Below, in pieces: positions 47,793 to 59,700 of a DNA stretch of 64,000 nucleotides; the stretch's first letter is position 1; each line of letters begins with the position of its first letter. The notes beneath the pieces were generated by a model. It was given only the letters and a program-made list of their open reading frames with translations. It did no database searches and was not told the origin of the DNA. Both the position numbers and the translations under genes were made by a program. Source of the DNA: Arthrinium phaeospermum (lineage: Eukaryota > Ascomycota > Sordariomycetes > Amphisphaeriales > Apiosporaceae); NCBI GenBank assembly GCA_006503535.1, contig QYRS01000005.1:868001-932000 (forward strand), given 5' to 3'.

Positions 47793-50700
47793 CTGCGGAA
47801 AGACGGAAAGATTAGCACTCCACACACTGCACAAAAACAAATTAGGGCTGGCGACTTACGTAGGAGATCTCGGCCATGTCCCTCGAGGCACGGACACGGC
47901 CTTCGTTGGCGACCGGGGTGGTATTCTGGGACGCTCGATGGCGATCGGGGAGGTGGGCATTGGCAGCAGCAGTAGTCTTGTTGTTGGGTCCATGGGCAGC
48001 AGGATTATTATGGGCTGCTGCTGCTGGGGCTGGGGTGGGCGAGTACGGGTCGGGCTCAGCTTTGCCTTTGCTGGCGAGCGAGTGGAGGCTGGAGTGGCTG
48101 CCGCTGTGTTGGCCAAGAGATCGGAGGTCAGCGCTCATTCGCTCCACCCGCCTTAGCGGCGGGGTGTTGGCGCCTGAAGAGTGGAGACTTCGGATGCCTG
48201 GGCTGTCAGGCCGCAGCTTGAGAGGCTCGGGCGTTCGTGGCGTCCGCAGTCGCGAGATGCTCGTGTTCGATGCCGATCGTCTCACCTGCGCCTGGACCTC
48301 TGCGTCGGCCCGCGCCGCCTCCTCAAAGTGTCGCACGTTGTCCGACACGCTTCTTTGCTGGTACGCTGGCGACGGCGCCCGATCATCTGGCCCGGGCGTC
48401 CGGGGTTTTCTGGGGTCCAACATCTTCGATGGATCGGATGGAGGCGATCTGGATCCACTGCCTACCGAATATTGGTTGAGGCGGGGCATATCATCCCCGA
48501 GCGGCGATTTCTTGAGTCGTCGTTCGTCCGACGACTTGTGTGTGCCCTTCGAGTCGGCAGAGGCCCAGGATAGCCGCGCCCCCTCGTCCAGTGTCGAGAG
48601 CCCTTCCCGCAAATGGACACCGCTGTCGCGCTGAGCGGCGTCTTGGAACTGGCTGTGCTTCAACGGGTTAGGAGAGTCTGTCATGAACCCACTGTCACGG
48701 TTGATCTCAGGAGTGTGTACCACAAGTCCTGGTTGCGGCAAAGAACCCATATCGTCCTCGAGGTCTTCGTGCGTCTCCTCCTCAACACGCGGGAGACTGC
48801 GGCTTGACATGGTCGATCCACGGCCAAAGTCGGCCATATCATGGCTAGACATCGACATTGGCCCGAATGATTGGTAGACAGCGTGACTTCTCTCGACTTG
48901 AGGTTCTGAAGTATCGAGTTCTTCTATGTCCCTCATGAGCTCCGAGTTTTGGGAATCTTGAGACTCCCTTGGCCCAGTTTGCGTCGGTTCTTCGCTAGGA
49001 ACACTCCTGTCGGCAACGGAGCATGTCTTTTGTCCTCGGCCGACAATAGGACTTTCAGGTGAGTCTGACGTAGTATCTCCAACATGCTTCGGGATACTTG
49101 GCGCTGTTCTGTTGCTCGCTTTGCCTTCGGCTTTGGCAGTAATCGTATCCGGAATGCGAATGTCCTCGTGCGAAGTGATATTGTCGAAGCTCTTCGACTT
49201 CTTGCCCTTCGCCTTCTTCAATGACCCAAACTGCTCTGCCATCTTTTCCACCCCTCCAGTCAGAGCACTGGCAGCTAGCAGAGCTTCCGCCTCCTCTGTG
49301 CTCCTTTGGGCGTCCTCTGTTGTAGTAGCCTCTTGGTCATGATGGGTATACTTTTGTCTGTTGCTGGGCCCCTTCTCGAAATATGAAACAGCTAAATCCC
49401 TCTTGGGAGTCAATGCTGGAAGTGATCTATGCTTCATATCCAAACTCGGCATGTTTTGGCCGCGGGATGTGAGGTTCGACGTAGCAACCTCTCGACTCGG
49501 GGCGATGTCATAGGAAGGAGTATCCATGCTATCTGATAGCTTCAGACTCATGTCGCGGGCGCGAGACTTCTTGCTGGATGCCGGCTGCTCAAAGTACGAA
49601 GCTGCAATTTCTCTGGCGACGGAGTCTGATTCTGGGACATCTCGACTCCGGAAGTTGTCATCGGAAACAACCCTGGAGGCTGGAGAAGTGTCGTCTTGCG
49701 GTGTAGGATCTTCCAGGACAACCCTGGAGGCTGAAGAAGTGTCGTCTTGCGGCGTAGGATCTTCCACGCTTGCACTCGCAGACTCATGCGTGGCAGAAAG
49801 CGGCCCAGGATCTTCCGGGCTTGCACTTGCGAACTCATGCGTGGCAGAAAGCGGCTCAGGAATGACAGAGTCACCCAGGAAAGATTGCAATCTGACCTTC
49901 TTGCCGGGCTGCGTCGATTGATCAAATGGCGGTTCATGATCAATATGGCTGCTCAACTGAGCAGGCGACAAGTCAACTTCTACTGGCCCCGAGGCTTGCC
50001 GATGCTCCGATATTGCTCTTCCTGGAGTGGACGGAGTAGGCAGTAGCGATTCAGCCTCAGTAAATCCAGTCTGAGCAGATGCAGCCTCTGTGGAAGTAGG
50101 CGCATCCGAACGGGATTGGTCAACCATCATAGGTTCAGTCGGTACGCCACGAGAGACGGTTTCCCTTTCATCGCCGAGAGAGCCAAATTCTTCTGGAAGT
50201 GGAAGTACCTGGGGAACAGTTTCTTGCCCGGCTTCCGGAAGAGTACTGGATTTGCGCTTCTTGTGCTTTTTGCCTTTGTTGCTTGTTGTCGCCGCCCATT
50301 CGTCGTGAGCGGGCTCGCTGGCTATATGCTCGACAGGAGCAGGCACACTGGGTATCGGCTCGTCTATGGCGGGTTCAGAAAATGACGCTTCAGCGGCATC
50401 ACCATCAGGGGATATGTCCTTGGTAGTTATGGAGTGCTGGATATCTGACATATGTTCTTCGGAGGGGGTCTCTGGTTCCAAAATTGCGGTGGCTTTCTTG
50501 GTGGTTCCATGATCAGCCCACCCAGCCACGGCCGGTGTCACGGGGAGCTCTTCGCTGGGGACAGGCTCTCCCATTGTCACGTCCTTGGGCGCCTCCAAGT
50601 CTGGTTCCACAACAACACTGTCATTGGTTTCGACTTGGGTTTCGGGAGTAACAGGAGTCTGTTCATCAGGAATAGTCTCAGAGGTCAAATCAGCAAGGGC

Positions 50701-53700
50701 CTTTTGCTTCTTCTTCCTTCTTCTTCGACTTTTTGCTCCCTGAGTCGGCCCATCCACCCTCGAAGGGGGTTGTAGATTCCCAAGAAACCGGGGCTGCTTG
50801 TCGCTTGTCTGTGGTATCAGCTTGCATCGACTCTGCGGGCTTCGTTTCGGCGTTCTCATGATTTTCGGGCGTTGGAAGCGATGCAGTGTGACTCCAAAGG
50901 TATGGCTCCGATTCAAGCTGCAAATTGGTTTTCTCCTTTCTCTTGTCTTCTTGGGAATTTTTGGCGATGAAAGGATCAGCCCATACGTCCTCAGCACGCA
51001 TCTCAGATGCTGGCTGTTCAGTAGCTGGCTGTTCAGTAGCCTCGATCTGCTGAGTATTGCTCAAGTCTTCAGGCACGGTGTGCTGTTCCGTCATAGGAGC
51101 ATCACGAGAGACGGCGGTACGAGCATAGATTGGCAATGCCTCAGATAAAGCCCGTTGCTCGCTTCGGTCGCGAGGCCCTTCCTGGATCGCGGGAGTTTCA
51201 ATGTTAGATGCGGGTTCGGGCTCAGTCATTATACTAGCTTTATCCTTCCTTTTCTTGTCCTTCTTCGACTTCTTTCTAGAGATGGGAGACGTGGAAATCT
51301 CATCGTCTTTGGGAATTGAAGTTTCTGCATTGACCGGCCGCTCTCCAGATATCGCCGACTGTTCCTCGCGTTCCATGGCATCAATTGTGTTCTCCTGGCT
51401 TTGTGGTCGGCGAGAAGCACTTGCGGGCTCATCCGGAGTTGCAGCAGAGACTGGCGCTTCCTCGAGAGCTTGCAATTGCTCCGAGGAAACGCGAATAGGT
51501 AGCTCAGAAGTCGTTGCATCTTCCATTTGCGTCTGATTAGGTGTCTCATCCGTAGTATGGTCGAAGGATTTGGCAGCTTGGGCTTTCTTCGCCTTCTTGA
51601 GTCTCTTCGTAGAAGTAGAAAGGTCGGGGAATTTATCGTGCTCATTCGAAGCATCGCCAGGTGATTCCGTTGCAAGGTCGTCGGCTGGAGCTTGTTCTGG
51701 CGTCAACAACCCAACTTCGGGAAGCATGGTGGTTTGACCCCCCACACTGCGTTCTAACTCGTCACCGGGTTCAGTCAAGTCTCTTGTCGCTGTTTCCTCC
51801 AGTACAGAGGCTGCGGGAACATCTTCAAGAACGGAGGTCTCTCGAGGGATGATGTTCTCGATTGACGGTTCCTGTGGAGCTGGGTGCACATCTGGAACTG
51901 ACTGCGCTTGTGCACTATACTCCTCCTTGCCTGTTGCAGAAGGAGTTGATGGCTTCTCGACCGTTGGCTCTTCAAAAAGCCCCTCGCGCATGGATTCTTT
52001 AGGGGGTTCGTCTGAGTGGATCAACTCATCCGCAGGCTCCCGGGCCAGAGTAGTTGGTTGCTCCTCAATTGCCGGCGAAGAAAAAGGTGGCGAAGTAGGC
52101 AACGACTCCTGCTCATATTGTTCTTGCGAAGCCTTTTTCTTGTCTTTCTTCAACTTCTTGGACGATATAAACTCGGGAGATTCGCTCTCGGGTTTGAAAT
52201 CGTCGATAGCAGGCAAGGAGTTTCTTTCAACAATAAGATCAGTGGCTTGAGTTTGAACATCAACTTCATCAAGAGGTTCCTCGACGATGCATCCCTTGCT
52301 ATCTTTCCTAAACACAACCGCCTCAGTTACAGATCCATCCGTGACAAAAGGCTCATGTTCTGGATCGACTTGAAATCGATTAGCTCCCTTCTTTTTCTTG
52401 TCCGTCTTAGACTTCTTGCTTGATGCGAACTCAGGTAGAGTGTCTTGAGCTTTTGGATTGATTTCTGGTTCAGCAGGCAGGGCTGTATCCAGTGTTTGGC
52501 TCGACTCGGCCTCGGGCGCATATTCTGCTGTGTCATTGACGTTCAAGGACCTTTCGCTCATAGGCAGAGGCTGAGTGGGGTCCTCAGGATTGGCCTCCTT
52601 CCCCTTCTGAACTGATTGCTTGGCAAAACCTTCGTCTTTTGGAGTCTCTTCAGTTTGTGGGATCTCCTCTTCGATGGGGATGCCAGGTATCCCTTCAGCT
52701 GTTTCGCTAGGGACTTTGCTTGCGGACTGGACTGGAATCACGATAGGTTGGCTTGCAAATTCCTCGACTGTGGGAGAGGCTGGCTCGGAGGGTTCCAGGG
52801 CCGTCTCTCGTGGACTGTCATCGCCGAAGGGATGGATCTGCTTTTTCTTTTTGTCCTTTTTCGACTGCTTGACAGGTGCAAAGTCTTCCACAATCTCCTC
52901 CTTTTCCTTGCCAAGTGGGGTGCCTGCAGCCTGCTCGCTGAGAGGCCCGTTTTTCTCATCGGTAGAAAGGACATCGACCTCTTTCCGTTCTTCTGAGGGG
53001 CTCTTGGCGAAAACGGCTTCGTGAACTTGCTCAGGAGCTGTCTCGGAAGGCAAGATAACAAGCTCGTTCTCGGAAGGGACTGGTAACTCTTTACTGTCGT
53101 CCTCCCACAGGCTGTTTAGCTTTTGATTCTTGTCCTTCTTTGACCTTCTGGGCGAAGCAGCTTCCGGTTCTGGCAGGCCAGATACCCCTGATTCTTCGCT
53201 TGGGTCAGCGTTGCTCTTATCCTCAAAGGACGACGCAATGATCTGGTTAGACGTTGCTTCCTCCAAGAGACGAGCCTCGGCAGAAGCCTCGGTCGAAGCC
53301 TCAGTAGGAGCCTCGACGACCGATGATGGGGTCGATGCTTCCTCAATGGGTGGTGCATATGATGGCCCATCCAAGAACAACCGAGCTTCCCTTTTCTCCT
53401 TGTTTCTGTCTTTCTTCGACATCGTGGGGGTGCTGAATCCCCACCTGTCCTCCGCATCAGCGTCCAGTGCATTCGTTTGTTCTGGCAAACTTTGGTCTTG
53501 CTGCAATGTGTCCTCGATTTGGTATTCGGAAGTCGATTGCAACTCCGGCACTGTTGCTGTGTTGCTATCAACACTTGCCGGCTCGGCCAGTGTCGACGAC
53601 GTTTCGTGAGCAACTTCACTGGGTTCTAGGCCAGCCTTGAGAGTCGACTTATCTGCGACAATGGTTCCATCCTGATGGTTTTGTTCCTCCACCGGTTGCT

Positions 53701-56700
53701 CCTCGCTAGGTCCCGCAATATCCTCCGTGACCAAAGGTTCAGTGGTTGATGGCTCCTTCTCGGAAGGCTGGCCGGGGGCTAAAAAAGACTGATCGGTCTC
53801 TCCGGAAGACTCCGGTAGTCGTGTCTGGCTGCCCTTCTTTTTCTTCTTATCCTTCTTCGATTTCTTCGTAGGCACAACTGTATATTCATCCTCCTGGGTC
53901 TGAACAGGTTGCTCTTCCGGTTGCTCAACAGCTGGCTGTTCCGCCAACTTCTCAGTTGTCCGGTCCACTAGTTGCTCAGTGAGCTCATATGTTGGTTGCT
54001 CAGTGGGCTGCTCGTAGCTTAAGACATCTTCAGTAGGCAAAATCCTCGGATCTGCGCTTGACTTGTCTGCCGCCTCTGAGGCAGCAGAAGGCGACTGCGG
54101 GCGTTCAGAAGGAATCTCCGCTACGGGCTCCACGGTCTTGACTTGCTCTGGCTCGTCCACCATAATAGCATCGGTCATGGCCGTCTCAGGTATCGACTCA
54201 TCTTGGATGGGTGCAGAGTCGTTCTCGATATCCCGCAGAGCTTCCGCATGCTGGTCGGTAGTTGTGACAGTCTCCTCGGATGGAGTAGAGGTCTCCAGTG
54301 TTGAGATACCTGGGTCCTGTTCTTGGCTCTTTCTCTTGGCCTTCTTCTTGTCTTTCTTGCTCTTCTTGGTCACCACGGGGAACTCATCGTCGGCAGACAC
54401 AACGGAGATGTCCCTGTTAGTAGTATCCTGATCTGTGGACTCATCGGGCCTGGAGTCCGTTGCTTCAAGAGGTTCTGAGGTAGAAACACTGTGGGCTTGC
54501 TCATCCTTGTTCTCTAGAGTGCCACTGCTAGAAGACTCGCCAGTTGAGAGGTTTGACAGTGTCACCGGTTCAGGCATGACTTCCGAGTCTACTGATGCAG
54601 GCTCGCCTCTCGGACCAGGGTTTCCAGCATCCGTCTGCGCCTTCTCGAGAGACACCAAGGGCTGCTCCTCAACTGAATCGGCAAATGTGACGCTCTTGCG
54701 CTTTTTCTTGTCTTTCTTGGTCTTCTTGGGCGTTGTAAGACCAGTACTTTGGTCGTCTTCAGGTTTGGTCACCTCCTCGGTTGGCGGAGGCACATCGGCC
54801 TCTCGTGTTGGTTCTGGTGCCGTTTCTGACGTTGATACTGATACCTGCTCCGATGTATCTTCCGGTGTTCGCTCTCGCGTTCTTTCCGATGTTGGTGCGG
54901 ATAGCGGCTCCGGTGTCTCTTCCGATGTTGGGTCGACCGTGACGTCGGTAGATCTCTCTGCATTTTCGTCCGCAAGGCTGGCCTGTCCCCTTTTGCTCTT
55001 CTTCGATTTCTTGGACGGGGTCGCAGGCCATTCATCATCTGGAGCGACCTCTTTAGAGCTTGTTTCCTCCTCGATAGGCTGGTCATCAACATCCACCGGG
55101 GGCTCAATTGGTACAACCGATTCTAACAGCGGGTCTTGTGCTGTCAATGTGGACTCCGAAGACGGATGTGCAGGTTCTGTCACTTCTGTATCGATCGAGA
55201 CGGAAGGAGCCTTCTTCTTCTTCTTGTCTTTCTTCGACCTTTTGCTTGACGCCCATTCTTCTTCCGGCTGAGCTTCGTGAGCTTCGCCTGCGCCGCCCGA
55301 AGGCACCGGGGTGGGCTCAGAAGCGACATCTCCCTGTGTGGAGACAGCATCATCTCGGGCGCTCTCGGTGGTGAAGTCTTCCGCAGTCGGGGCTACGTGA
55401 CCAAGATCATCGAAGATCTGTGATGCCTTCTGGGACTTCCTAGCCTTCTTAGCCATTGCTTGAGCACCGTCGGCGTCTACGGTGTCTTGGCGTTCCACTG
55501 GCTGGTCCTCGATGTGAGACGAAGGCTCCCGCGCGACCTCTTCGGGCTCAATTGGTCGCTGCTCTGTCGACGGGGAGGCTCGAGATAGAGGGTCCTCCAC
55601 AGACTCAATTGCACTGGATGGGGCTTCCGGCTGGGGATCCAAAGATTCGGTTACGCTTTGCCGCTTCTTCTTCTTCTTGTTCTTCTTGCCCTTCTTGGAG
55701 CCACCAATTTCTTCTGTCAAAGCGGATATGTCGATGGGAATTTTGGGGCCATCTTGAGTGGAGGTGGTGCTGGATGGGGCGGCGGTGATATCACCTGCAG
55801 GCGCATCGTTCTCGCCCACCGCCATAGGTGGTTGGGCTGGCAAGCCTCCAGCGTCGCGTCCTGGCTCTACAGGGCCTACACTGACAAGTGGGTCTGGTGG
55901 TGGGTCGGCTAGGCCTAGGCGACCAGGGTTGCGCTGGAGCTCATCCTCACCGCTGAAAAGATCGGGCTGGGATGGAGCTTCCTCCACATGCCCTGCAACA
56001 GTAGGCTCTGGTGATTTGTCCTTGCTCAGATCCGGCCCATCAAACCCCGTCGCGGCCTGCACAGGCGCGGGGGTGAATCGCAACGCTTCGGTGCCCAGTT
56101 CTCCAGGTTCACCCCGGCGATCCGAGTCTTCAGCCCAGCTGTGAGGCTCTTCTGGCACCTTCTTGCTATCCTCCACCAATTCGGAGGGTGGTCCTTGTTG
56201 CTCCAAACTCTTGGTCTCTGCTTCGGGCTGGGATGCGTGCCCCTGCAGAGCACTGACCGCTGGCAGCATTGATAGCGCAGAAGGGAAGTAGAGGTAGCTC
56301 TCCTCACGTGGGGCGTCCACCCCAGAGCCCATCGGGCGCAAGTGCACACCCGGAGCGGAAGGTAGGTATTCGGGGTCTGGTGCTGATTGGTGAGCATCAG
56401 AACCCGGTACCGTCATCACCGGGGCGGATTCTCCGAAAGAATCTGCTTCTGCCTGTCTAGCGTCGTCAGGTTGTGGCACATCTGACGATGGTAAAGCTTC
56501 TGAGCGAGTAGTCTCGTCAGGTTGTGGTTGAGTGGGAGCATCCGTCATTAAGACATCTTGTAGAGGCTCATTAACTGAAGGGACAAGAGAATCAGATGCA
56601 GGTTCTATTGTAGACTGTGACTTCTTATTCTTCTTTTTCTTGCTCTTCTTGGTCGGGACCACAGTCTCAGACGCTGGTTCTTCCATAGAGATTCCGCCGA

Positions 56701-59700
56701 CAACGGGCTGTGGCTCGATGGTGGTCTGCTCCTCAAGGTGCTGATCGGCAGGTACCTTCTCTACAACCTCTACCTCTGTTGTTGGCTGCAGTTCGATAGT
56801 GGCCTGCTCCTGTGGTCCTTGGTCGGCCGGGGCCTGTTGTGCAACGTCCACTTGCACTGGTTCAGACTCAACCGTGGTCTGCTCCTTGAAGTGATCCTCA
56901 GCTGGAGTACTGTTCGTTACTTCCAAGTCGGTAGGTTGCGGCTCAAGCGTTGCCGGTTCCTGGCTTTGCTGATTAACCACTTCTTTGGGTGCTACTTCCG
57001 CAGACTCATCTGCTGGCTTGGCAGATCTTGCGACCTCATTTGCGTCTTCGGATGGGGTAGAGCCCAAATCTTGTGGTGTTGTATCAATAGACTGAGTCTT
57101 TTTGCCCTTCTTCTTCTTCTTAATCTGCTAGTGGTGGGCGTGGGCTCATCAAGAACACTAGTCTCGGGGGTTGGCTGCACGGTCGGCTCACCAGAAAGCC
57201 CTTGGTCGACTGCGACTTCTTTCTCTTCGGTCGATAACGGAACGCTCAGCTCACCAGGCACAGCTTGTTCATTGACTGTAAGTGGTTCTGCAATGCTAGG
57301 CTGGGCGCCGATATCTGCTGGTGCCTCATCCAGTCGCTTCTCTTCTGCAGCACTGGATTCAACCAACATTGCCGATCTATCATTTGCCGGACTAGTGATA
57401 CCAGGCTCGGTAGCATCTTCTGTGACTGAAGCACTCGCTGGCATATTTATGCTGAGATCGGCCGCCTCTTCCTTTGGCGCTGCCATGGATTCCTCTGGCT
57501 GCGATGAGGAAGACTTCTTGGCCTTCTTCTTCTTGCTCCTCTTGGAGACAGGCGAAGGGGGGTCCAAAATCGTAGACGTAAGCTGGCGGCTCTCCTCGTC
57601 GTGTTTGTCTTCATTTGTGGGAGTGACAGCTTCAACCGTAGTTGTAGGCTCGGGTTCCATTCCCTTGGGCCTTTCTTCTTTGGTAGAAAGTGAAGGAATC
57701 GCAACCTCGGTGTCTTTGGTAGTCGCACCCTCTACAGATGCTTCCCGAACTGCGCTCTCTTGCTCGGCGGTGTCAACCATTGAATTGTCCATGACGAAAG
57801 TTGATGGTGCGTCAACAAATTCGGGAGTCAAGGGAGCCTCATCAATTAATTTGGTTTGAGTGATGTCCACAGGTGGGGTTGACAATGCATCAACAAAGCC
57901 TGGTTTCGAACTGTCTTGGTCAACAGTCTTGGCTGGGATGCTCTCTTCAACAGCGATAACCGCTTCGTTATTTGCCGGAGTATGTGTCTCGGAAGCAGTC
58001 ATTTCGTTGCTTGTATCGGGCTCCAATATCGATGATTTGCGGTTCTTCTTCTTCTTGGCTTTCTTGGGAGAACGAGTTGAGGGCCCAGTTTCTGCCTGTG
58101 CAAATTGGGGTTCTGACTGGTGTAAACTAGAACCGCTTGTTGGTGGAACAACCTGACTATCGATAATTTGAGGCAGTTCTTCCTTTTCATCAACTAGCTT
58201 TTTGTCTGCACCAGATAGTGATGCTAGCTGATGACCACGTTGGCTGTCGCTGGCTAGATCTGTATCAGGCTCTGTGAGGCGGTAATATCTCTACCGTGGC
58301 CATCATCTTCCATCGGGACAGTAACTTGTGGATCGTATGCCGCCGCCGAGGTTGGGACAGATTCAAAATCAACGCTGGGCCTGAGCCTCTCGACTGGGGC
58401 ATCAAAGGGCGAGTGGGCTTCACTCCGGATTGTAGATTGATCTTCGGACCCCAAAACAGATGTACTCCCGGTCTCGTTTATGCTAGTTGTTCGTTGCTCA
58501 GGCTCGACAGGAGTATCAGGGCCAACGTCCAAGATGACGGATTTCCGATTCTCCTTTTTCTTGTTCTTCTTTGGGGTTGTGACTGTGTCTTGAGGTGGCT
58601 GATTATCCGAGATTGGCTCCACTTCGACGACAGGCGAAGCTTCGGCAGTAGACTGAGTTTCAGCGGCAGGGTGAACTTCGGTAGTTGGCTGAGATTCTGT
58701 AGGTAGTTGAGCTTCAGCAGCAGGTTGAGATTTTGTGGCAGGCTGAGATTCTGTAGCGGGCTGAGATCCAGTAGCAAGCTTGGCTTCAGTAGCGGGCTGG
58801 GCTTCATCAGTAGCTTGAACTCCAATAACAGGCAGATCAGCGTTGATGGGACGGGCTTCGTTCATAGCCGGAACATCATTACCAATTGTCTGGTCAATGT
58901 TGGCGAGTTCAGCACTATCACCAACAGGTTGAACTTCAGCGGCAGAATTAGCTTCAATAGTGGGTTGGACTTCAACAGGTAGTGGCTCAACATCAATAGA
59001 CTGGGATTCATCTATAGTCGGAACTTCGTCACCGTTTAGCTCGTCTGTTTTGGCGACTTCAGCTCCATCGCTAACAAGTTGAACGTGGGTGGCAGGATGT
59101 GATTTGGTGGCAGGCCGGACTTCAACAAGAGATAGCTCGTCTTCAGTGACAGCAGGTAATGGTGTACTGATTGCTTCCTCTGGTGTTTGTGACAACAAGT
59201 CTGCATGGGTATTTAGCTCGTCGTCGTCCGCGGCAGGTAGCGGCGTGTTGATTGCCTCCTTTGGAGATTGTGGCGACGAGCCTGCATGTGCATCCAGCTC
59301 GTCGTCGTCCGCGGCAGGTAGCGGCACATTGATCGCCTCCTCTGAAGTTTGCGGCAACAGGTCTGCACGGGTATTCAACTCATCGTCGTCCGCGGCAGGC
59401 AGCGGCGTGTTGATCGCCTTCCCAGAAGCTGGTGATAATGACTTGGGCTTGATATCCAGTTCATCATTGGCGGTAGCAGATAATGGCGTCTTAGTCACAG
59501 CCTCTGGTTGTTGTGGCAAGATCCTCGGATCGACATGCAAATCATCGTCTGTACCAGCAGGTAACGGTGTGTTCATTACGTCCTTTACGGCCCGTGGAGA
59601 AGAGTCTGCTTCGGTATCCAGCTCATCATCGGTAGCAGCAGTAACTTGTGTCTTGGATGCGTCCTCTGAAGCTTGTGACGATGGCAATGGCTGGATACTG

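Noticed and set aside
50690..57067. Treating each long frame of the right-hand region as a separate gene
   Set aside because: The frames abut or overlap at low-complexity sites, share the same repeat families and lead into one conserved C-terminal domain.
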